Of a DNA stretch of 19,661 bases, positions 14,567 through 19,661 are shown in pieces. The DNA comes from SURF-13 sp038924245. Its GTDB lineage: Bacteria > Pseudomonadota > Gammaproteobacteria > SURF-13. The stretch lies in the NCBI GenBank assembly GCA_038924245.1, contig JBCKVB010000027.1, positions 1 to 19,661 of the forward strand. Reading direction: 5' to 3'. Positions within the stretch are counted from its first letter, which is position 1, and each line of letters opens with the position of its first letter. The notes beneath the pieces are model-generated. The model was not told where the DNA came from. It ran no database searches and saw only the letters and a list, made by a program, of their open reading frames with translations. The position numbers and the translations under genes are program-made.

Positions 14567-15130
14567 TCACTGCACGCGTGATGGACATGCCCCGCCCAGA
14601 CAGCACAGGCTGCAAAGCGGACGCGGGCGGCACACCTCCTTGGCATGGCGCACGATAAGCGCATGAAACTCATTGAATAACTTGACTTTTTCCGTGCCGC
14701 GCAAGCGCTTTTCGAACAAGGCGCGCAGGGTTTCGTAGTCTTCATCGCCGCGTATCTGGCCCAGGCGGCCGTGTAACCGGCGTGTGTAGGCGTCTATCAC
14801 GAACACCGGGCGCTCAAAGGCATACAATAAAATATCATCCGCGGTCTCCGGGCCGACGCCGTTCACCGTGAGCAACCGCTTGCGTAAGACGGGAGTGGTC
14901 AGGCGTGACAGCGCCTCCATTCCACCCTGCGCAAGATACCAGGCGCAGAAATTACGCAGGCGGTTGGCCTTGATGTTGAAATAGCCGGAGGGCTTGAGCA
15001 GGCGCGCCAGACGCGCGTGCGGCAGGCGTGCGATGACGTGCGGGTCGAGCGCCTCGGCCTGCTTGAGATTGGCGATGGCTTTTTCGACGTTTCTCCAGGC
15101 GGTGTTTTGGGTGAGCACCGCGCCCACCAT
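14567..15130 (-). CDS. endonuclease III-like (MagIII/HP0602-type) DNA glycosylase, downstream part
   Basis: 187 residues from ATG 15130. This is an HhH-GPD glycosylase: VGAVLTQNTAWRNVEKAI at the start, the helix-hairpin-helix LLTVNGVGPETADDILLYA, and the catalytic Asp in FVIDAYTRRL. The Nth lysine is replaced (GPETAD), which points to the MagIII-like group (COG2231, 3-methyladenine repair) rather than true Nth. A C-x5-C-x2-C-x5-C cluster near the C-terminus (CRPRPLCSLCCLGGAC) should hold a 4Fe-4S centre. The real N-terminus lies upstream in the same frame (15137-15214) but is cut off by TAG at 15134-15136. Restart at this ATG, four bases after the amber codon, would give a protein lacking 28 residues. 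The gene follows rluB. Confidence 0.75.
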   Translation of the reverse strand: MVGAVLTQNTAWRNVEKAIANLKQAEALDPHVIARLPHARLARLLKPSGYFNIKANRLRNFCAWYLAQGGMEALSRLTTPVLRKRLLTVNGVGPETADDILLYAFERPVFVIDAYTRRLHGRLGQIRGDEDYETLRALFEKRLRGTEKVKLFNEFHALIVRHAKEVCRPRPLCSLCCLGGACPSRVQ

Positions 15131-15133
15131 GAC

Positions 15134-15214
15134 CTAGAACGGCGTCTCGCCCGGCCACCAGTGCTGCGCGCCGTAGTGCCGATACAGCAGTTGATAAGTA
15201 TTTTTGAAACTCAT
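15134..15214 (-). pseudogene. N-terminal segment of the MagIII-like gene, ended by an amber codon
   Basis: ATG 15214, nine bases after the rluB stop, opens MSFKNTYQLLYRHYGAQHWW and PGETPF, then TAG (15134-15136), then VMVGAVLTQNTAW in the same frame. Family members read TPFEVMVGAILTQNT here, so a GAG to TAG change is the simplest explanation. Joined, the gene spans 14567-15214 and would encode 215 residues, the normal size. Confidence 0.8.
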
Positions 15215-15223
15215 GCCTTCGGA

Positions 15224-16036
15224 TCAATATTTCCGCATAACCCGGCGTGGTTTGCGTTGCAACGCCGTGGGCTTTGCGGTGCGTCGAACAACGGGCTCAG
15301 GTTGCAGGCCAACGGATTGCAGCAGCAGCGTGAGCTGCTCCTCATCCATCTCCTTATGTTCGCCGCGATGCAATCCGCGCGGCAGGGTGACCGGCCCGAA
15401 GCGCACGCGCGTCAGGCGGCTCACCTTCACGCCTTGCGTCTCCCACAGGCGGCGCACCTCGCGCTTGCGCCCTTCCTTGAGCGTGACGTGATACCAGTGA
15501 TTGGCGCCCTCGCCGCCCGCGTCCACGATGGTGTCGAAATGCGCCGGGCCGTCCTCCAGCGTCACGCCTTGCTTGAGGGCGCGCAACATCGCTTTATCCA
15601 CTTGGCCCAGCACACGCACCGCGTATTCGCGTTCCAGTTCGTGCGAGGGATGCATGAGCCGGTTCGCCAGTTCACCATCCGTGGTGAACAGCAGCAGGCC
15701 GGAGGAATTGATATCCAGACGCCCGACCATGATCCAGCGCCCCTTGTGCATAGGCGGCAGCTTGTCGAACACGGTCACACGATTTTTCGAGTCGGAGCGC
15801 GTGCAAATCTCGCCTTCGGGTTTGTAGTATACGAGCACACGCCGTTTGACGCCGCTCAAGCGGTGCGCTTGTATCGGTACGTCGTCGAGGGTGATGGCGT
15901 CATCGGAACCCGCCGTGTCGCCAAGCTTGGCGGGCTCGCCGTTGACCTTGACGCGACCGGACTTGATCCACTGTTCAATTTCGCGCCGCGAGCCGTAACC
16001 CGCGTGCGCCAAAAGCTTTTGCAGTCTTTCAGACAT
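15224..16036 (-). CDS. rluB: 23S rRNA pseudouridine synthase, RluB type
   Basis: 270 residues from ATG 16036; a GTG at 16048 would add four residues (MCLI), but family members start MSERLQKLL. An N-terminal S4 RNA-binding domain (about 1-60) is followed by the RsuA/RluB/E/F synthase domain. The catalytic aspartate is D108 in GRLDINSSGLLLFTTDGELA. Other motifs are YYKPEGEICT and EGRKREVRRLW. RluB makes pseudouridine 2605 in E. coli 23S rRNA. The basic tail (RRTAKPTALQRKPRR) is typical of RluB. It lies 30 nt after scpB, in the usual scpA-scpB-rluB order. Confidence 0.93.
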   Translation of the reverse strand: MSERLQKLLAHAGYGSRREIEQWIKSGRVKVNGEPAKLGDTAGSDDAITLDDVPIQAHRLSGVKRRVLVYYKPEGEICTRSDSKNRVTVFDKLPPMHKGRWIMVGRLDINSSGLLLFTTDGELANRLMHPSHELEREYAVRVLGQVDKAMLRALKQGVTLEDGPAHFDTIVDAGGEGANHWYHVTLKEGRKREVRRLWETQGVKVSRLTRVRFGPVTLPRGLHRGEHKEMDEEQLTLLLQSVGLQPEPVVRRTAKPTALQRKPRRVMRKY

Positions 16037-16066
16037 GATCAGGCACACGCTGCGCTTCGCCGAGGC

Positions 16067-16690
16067 TTAATCTTCGTTGCCTGGATCTATGTTGGCGGAC
16101 ACTTCAATCCGCTGCGCGGACAACATGTCCGCCAAATCCAGTTCCGGGTGCGCGGCATCCTGCACGGGAAGCTCGGCCAGCGTGGGCAACTCTTCCAGGC
16201 TGCGCAGATTAAAATAATCCAGAAACTCAGCAGTGGTCGCATACAGCGCCGGTCTGCCCGGCACCTCGCGGTGCCCCACGATGCGTATCCATTCGCGCTC
16301 TTGCAGCGTCTTCATGATGCTGGAGGCGATGGTCACGCCGCGTATCTCCTCGATCTCCGCGCGCGTGATGGGCTGCCGGTAGGCGATCAAGGCCAGCGTC
16401 TCCAGCAAGGCGCGCGAGTAACGCGGCGCGCGCTCCTCCCACAGTTTCGCCACCCACGGCGCGAATTCCTGTTTGACCTGAACACGCCAGCCGCCGCCCA
16501 CCTCGCGCAATTCAATGCTGCGCGAAGCGTAGTCGTCACGCAGTTGCTGCAGGGCTTCGCGCAATTGTTCGCGCGCGGGCCGTTCCGTCTCGTTGAACAA
16601 ACCGAGCAGGCGTTCCTCGCTCAGCGGCTCCCCCGCCGCGAGCAGCGCGGCCTCCAGAATATTTTTTATTGTTGCCGTGTCCATTGTCAT
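16067..16690 (-). CDS. scpB: chromosome segregation and condensation protein ScpB
   Basis: 207 residues. ScpB is the winged-helix dimer that joins ScpA and SMC in the condensin complex. Two winged-helix repeats are visible (about 5-85 and 90-170), the second with the family signature ALLETLALIAYRQPITRAEIEEIRG and GRPALYATTAEFLDYF. The acidic tail (LDLADMLSAQ to PGNED) is common in proteobacterial members. Its ATG overlaps the scpA TGA (ATGA), so the two subunits are made in coupled fashion. Confidence 0.95.
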   Translation of the reverse strand: MTMDTATIKNILEAALLAAGEPLSEERLLGLFNETERPAREQLREALQQLRDDYASRSIELREVGGGWRVQVKQEFAPWVAKLWEERAPRYSRALLETLALIAYRQPITRAEIEEIRGVTIASSIMKTLQEREWIRIVGHREVPGRPALYATTAEFLDYFNLRSLEELPTLAELPVQDAAHPELDLADMLSAQRIEVSANIDPGNED

Positions 16691-17481
16691 GTGCTCGCGC
16701 TTTTAATATGGATCGCGCCATACAAATCATGCTGCACCAATTCAACCAGCGATTCCTTGATAAGCTCAAGCAACGCGAGAAACGTCACCACCACGCCACC
16801 CCGCCCTTCCTCGTGCGGGAACAGCGCATGGAACTCGGTAAACTGGTCGGCCCGGATGCGGCTCAAAATCTGGCTCATGCGCTCACGCACCGAGAGCAGG
16901 TCACGCTGGATATGATGGTGCGTGTACATCGCGGCGCGCGCGAGCGCGTCATTGAAGGCGCGCAGTAATTCATCCAGCGTCACCTTGGGCAGCGGTCGGG
17001 TCACGGACTTGAAGCGCGCCTCGGCCAGCGCCTGGAACACGTCGCGCCCCAACTGCGGCAGGGCGTCGAATTGTTCGGCGGCCTGTTTATAGCGCTCATA
17101 CACCAGTAATCGGCGCACCAGTTCAGAGCGCGGATCGAGTTCCTCACCCACCTCGACCGGACGCGGCAACAGCATGCGCGACTTGATCTCGGCCAGCATC
17201 GCAGCCATCAACAGATATTCCGCCGCCAGCTCCAGGCGCAGATCAACCATCAGGCCGATGTAATCAATATATTGCTGCGTGACGCGCGCGATGGGGATGT
17301 CGAGAATATCCAGGTTCTCGCGCTTGATGAGGTAGAGCAGCAAATCGAGCGGACCCTGAAAGGTTTCCAGAAAGATTTCCAGCGCATCGGGCGGGATGTA
17401 CAGATCGTGCGGCATGTCGGTAAATACCTCGCCCTTCACCTTGACCATGGGCGGCACAGTTTGTGTGACGATGTCTGTCAT
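16687..17481 (-). CDS. scpA: segregation and condensation protein ScpA
   Basis: 264 residues. ScpA is the kleisin that bridges SMC heads. The N-terminal SMC-neck-binding part is clear from FQGPLDLLLYLIKRENLDILDIPIARVTQQY (given here as pieces FQGPLDLLLYLI and DILDIPIARVTQQYI). It is followed by YLLMAAMLAEIKSRMLLP and a C-terminal winged helix (VVVTFLALLELIKE). The start, ATG 17481, is nine nt after trpS with an AGGG inside the trpS stop region. The opening 20 residues (TQTVPPMVKVKGEVF) are variable in the family. Confidence 0.95.
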   Translation of the reverse strand: MTDIVTQTVPPMVKVKGEVFTDMPHDLYIPPDALEIFLETFQGPLDLLLYLIKRENLDILDIPIARVTQQYIDYIGLMVDLRLELAAEYLLMAAMLAEIKSRMLLPRPVEVGEELDPRSELVRRLLVYERYKQAAEQFDALPQLGRDVFQALAEARFKSVTRPLPKVTLDELLRAFNDALARAAMYTHHHIQRDLLSVRERMSQILSRIRADQFTEFHALFPHEEGRGGVVVTFLALLELIKESLVELVQHDLYGAIHIKSAST

Positions 17482-17490
17482 GCTTGCGCC

Positions 17491-18708
17491 CTAGCGGTAC
17501 GCCAGGCCCATGGCCTCGCGCACTTCTTCCATGGTCACGCGCGCCACGTCGCGCGCCGCTTCGCAACCTTCGGCGATGATGTTGCGCACCAGCGCGGGGT
17601 TGTTCTCGAACTCCAGCGCGCGTTCGCGGATCGGCGCAAGCTCGGCGAGCACGGCGTCTATCAGCGGCTGTTTGCATTCCAGGCAACCGATGCCGGCGCT
17701 GCGGCAGCCCTGCTGTACCCAAGCCTTGGTTTCCTCGCTGGAGTAAATCTGATGCAGCGGCCACACCGGGCATTTTTCAGGCTCGCCCGGATCGGTGCGG
17801 CGCACGCGCGCGGGGTCGGTGGGCATGGTGCGCAGTTTGGCCTGCACGGATTGCGGGTCTTCACGCAAGGCGATGGTATTGTTGTAGGACTTGGACATCT
17901 TCTGTCCGTCCAGTCCGGGGAACTTCGAAGCCTGGGTCAGCAGCGCCTGCGGCTCCGGCAGGATGATGATGCCGCCGCCTTCCAGGTAACCCAGCAGGCG
18001 CTCGCGGTCGCTCAAGGTCATGTTCTGGCGCGCCTCGACCAGCGCGCGCGCGGTTTGCAGCGCCTCGCCATCACCCCGCTCCTGATAGCGCTTGCGTAAT
18101 TCTTTATAGAGCTTGGCGTTTTTCGCGCCCATCTTTTTGACCGCCGCCTCGGCCTTTTCCTCGAAGCCGGGTTCACGTCCGTAGATATGATTAAAACGCC
18201 GCGCCACCTCGCGCGTCAACTCCACGTGCGCCACTTGATCTTCACCCACCGGCACCAGGCCCGCTTTATAGATCAGGATGTCCGCGCTTTGCAATAACGG
18301 ATAACCGAGAAATCCGAAGGTGGCGAGGTCCTTTTCTTTCAGCTTTTCCTGTTGATCCTTGTAACTCGGCACGCGCTCCAACCAGCCAAGCGGGGTAATC
18401 ATGGACAGCAGCACGTGCAGCTCCGCGTGTTCCGGCACGCGCGACTGAATGAACAGCTTGGCCACGCCGGGATTGATGTCCGCGGCCAGCCAGTCTATCA
18501 CCATGTCCCATACGTGTTCGGCGATGATGCCCGGCTCGTCGTAGTGCGTGGTGAGCGCGTGCCAGTCGGCGACGAAAAAGAAACATTCGTGTTCGTGCTG
18601 CAGGCGCACCCAGTTTTTCAGCACGCCATGATAGTGGCCAAGGTGCAGCCTGCCGGTGGGGCGCATACCGGAGAGCACGCGCGCGTGCTTGTCGGGAACG
18701 GAATTCAC
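17491..18708 (-). CDS. trpS: tryptophanyl-tRNA synthetase, long form with Fe-S-type cysteines
   Basis: 405 residues, longer than the 334 of E. coli. This is a class I synthetase with HLGH at 22-25 and KMSKS at 270-274. Two things set it apart. A charged insertion of about 65 residues lies between the half-domains (about 183-248, KAEAAVKKMGAKNAKLYKEL and on). Four cysteines, C313, C335, C342 and C345, are spaced C-x21-C-x6-C-x2-C, very close to the C-x22-C-x6-C-x2-C that holds a 4Fe-4S cluster in Thermotoga TrpRS. The start is GTG 18708 with AAGGGGG just upstream. It begins two bases past the end of the M50 gene, so its Shine-Dalgarno lies inside that gene's last codons. Confidence 0.96.
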   Translation of the reverse strand: MNSVPDKHARVLSGMRPTGRLHLGHYHGVLKNWVRLQHEHECFFFVADWHALTTHYDEPGIIAEHVWDMVIDWLAADINPGVAKLFIQSRVPEHAELHVLLSMITPLGWLERVPSYKDQQEKLKEKDLATFGFLGYPLLQSADILIYKAGLVPVGEDQVAHVELTREVARRFNHIYGREPGFEEKAEAAVKKMGAKNAKLYKELRKRYQERGDGEALQTARALVEARQNMTLSDRERLLGYLEGGGIIILPEPQALLTQASKFPGLDGQKMSKSYNNTIALREDPQSVQAKLRTMPTDPARVRRTDPGEPEKCPVWPLHQIYSSEETKAWVQQGCRSAGIGCLECKQPLIDAVLAELAPIRERALEFENNPALVRNIIAEGCEAARDVARVTMEEVREAMGLAYR

Positions 18709-18709
18709 T

Positions 18710-19369
18710 TTACCCCCTTAATCCCACGATGAAATACAACAGCGATTGCAACCCCTCTATCACCGGCCCCAATATATTCCCCAACGCGCCGCTCAGCAGC
18801 AGCAACAGCAGTATCAGCAGCCCGTAAGGTTCAATGCGATCCAACTGCCACGACCAGCGGCCGGGCAGCAGCCCGGACAATACACGCCCGCCGTCCAGCG
18901 GCGGCAGCGGCAGCAGATTCAATACCATCAGCACCAAGTTGATCACAATGCCCGCCTGCCCGGCATAAAACAGATAAGTACCGAGCCAGGGCAGCTCCGG
19001 ATTGATGCCGATGCCGATGCGCAGCACCAGCACCCAGAACAGCGCCATGAGCAGATTCGACAACGGCCCCGCTACGGCGACCAGCGCCATGTCGCGTTTC
19101 GGGTGCTTGAGATTTTCCCAGGTCACCGGCACCGGCTTGGCCCAGCCGAAGATAAACGGGCTGAACAGCAGCATGAGCAGCGGCACCAACACCGTACCCA
19201 CCGGGTCTATGTGCTTGAGGGGGTTGAGAGTAAGGCGGCCCAACATCATCGCCGTGGGGTCGCCCAGCCTGCGCGCCACCCAGCCGTGCGCTACCTCATG
19301 AACCGTTATCGCAAACAACACCGGCAGCGACCACACGGCGATGCGCTGCAGCGTACTCATTTCATCCAT
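18710..19369 (-). CDS. M50-family site-2 protease (membrane metalloprotease)
   Basis: 219 residues, nearly all hydrophobic, with about five or six membrane helices. The zinc site HEVAH is at 24-28 in the first helix. The third ligand is D159 in NLLPLPPLDGGR (151-162). No PDZ domain is present, so it is the short YwhC/Rip-like group rather than RseP. These proteases cut substrates within the inner membrane; the substrate is unknown. This gene commonly precedes trpS-scpA-scpB in proteobacteria. ATG 19369 is used; ATG 19360 is an alternative. It is the first gene of the run and has a perfect TATAAT just upstream. Confidence 0.93.
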   Translation of the reverse strand: MDEMSTLQRIAVWSLPVLFAITVHEVAHGWVARRLGDPTAMMLGRLTLNPLKHIDPVGTVLVPLLMLLFSPFIFGWAKPVPVTWENLKHPKRDMALVAVAGPLSNLLMALFWVLVLRIGIGINPELPWLGTYLFYAGQAGIVINLVLMVLNLLPLPPLDGGRVLSGLLPGRWSWQLDRIEPYGLLILLLLLLSGALGNILGPVIEGLQSLLYFIVGLRG

Positions 19370-19375
19370 CAGGCA

Positions 19376-19381
19376 ATTATA
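19376..19381 (-). promoter_or_regulatory. TATAAT -10 of the M50-trpS-scpAB-rluB run
   Basis: A perfect TATAAT on the minus strand. With the usual spacing, +1 falls on 19369, the A of the start codon, so the transcript may be leaderless. The -35 is poor (TTATAA at 18-bp spacing). Confidence 0.5.
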
Positions 19382-19483
19382 TCCGAATTCGCCGCCCCCT
19401 TATAAGTTTCACACGGCAATCAGGGCCTTTTCCCCGCAACTTCTCGCGCGGGCGGCTGTGTGCCGGCATGTCTTTAATGGTTC

Positions 19484-19660
19484 TCATGGATGAGGTGTGA
19501 TCGCGATGATCGTTATCTGGCGCTCCTTCGGGCCATAGCACCAGAAGATCCGATATGCCGAGGGCGTATTATTCCGCGCATAGGCTTCAAATACTTTTTC
19601 GTTCTGGTTATGGGGATTCTCGATTGAAGTATAAGGGTGAGTATGAAGCGATGGGTGCGC
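19484..19660 (-). CDS. RelE/ParE-like protein, C-terminal end (partial)
   Basis: The frame is open from the window edge to TGA 19484-19486, 58 residues. It contains VFEAYARNNTPSAYRIFWCY and ends in QITIIAITPHP, with strands like those of the RelE/ParE toxin superfamily (Y-R-IFW, then I-x-I-x-AITPH). This suggests a toxin of a type II pair or a stand-alone homologue; the assignment is by fold-like pattern only. The start and any antitoxin would lie beyond 19661. Between it and the M50 gene (19370-19483) I see no other gene. Confidence 0.65.
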   Translation of the reverse strand, partial: AHPSLHTHPYTSIENPHNQNEKVFEAYARNNTPSAYRIFWCYGPKERQITIIAITPHP

Positions 19661-19661
19661 C

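Noticed and set aside
15017..16915. 632-codon open frame on the plus strand
   Set aside because: It lies opposite the glycosylase, rluB, scpB and scpA genes, all well supported; it is rich in R, A, H and Q as expected from the complement of GC-rich genes, and has no domain I recognise.

Overview
The window reads as ordinary chromosome of a GC-rich gammaproteobacterium, probably a sulfur-oxidising, facultatively oxygen-limited lineage of the Chromatiales or Acidiferrobacterales kind. Evidence: the gyrA-mtnA-mtaD-ubiG-HAD phosphatase set is the neighbourhood known from Pseudomonas; there is a Tat-exported flavocytochrome c sulfide dehydrogenase flavoprotein (FccB); and a perfect FNR/Anr box lies in front of an OmpA-like gene. 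The genus call is inference.

Layout. (1) 1-3130: a two-gene cyclic-di-GMP operon (DUF3391/HD-GYP protein with lost metal ligands, then a degenerate-GGDEF/intact-EAL protein) lies between two remnants of REP-associated tyrosine transposases (RAYT) and their REP-like palindromic ends. (2) 3101-6842, minus strand: gyrA and mtnA. The last gyrA codons are REP-like sequence. (3) 6843-7830: a regulatory region with an FNR box, an exported OmpA-domain protein and a textbook terminator. (4) 7874-12737, plus strand: mtaD-ubiG-gph/mupP-rmuC-squalene/phytoene-synthase-like; from ubiG on, each gene overlaps the next. mtnA and mtaD together suggest 5'-methylthioadenosine salvage through deamination. (5) 12729-14498, minus strand: fccB, then a 27-aa single-helix membrane protein with an excellent Shine-Dalgarno sequence, then a small ORF that looks broken by a one-base frameshift. 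(6) 14567-19369, minus strand: a housekeeping run of M50 site-2 protease, trpS, scpA, scpB, rluB and a MagIII-type DNA glycosylase carrying an in-frame amber codon. (7) The right edge holds the C-terminal end of a RelE/ParE-like protein.

I found no CRISPR array, rRNA, tRNA or complete insertion sequence. The least ordinary items are the REP-modified GyrA tail, the FNR-controlled OmpA-like gene, the overlooked 27-aa membrane protein, the frameshifted small ORF, the amber codon in the glycosylase gene, and the squalene-synthase-like protein lacking most of its first aspartate motif.
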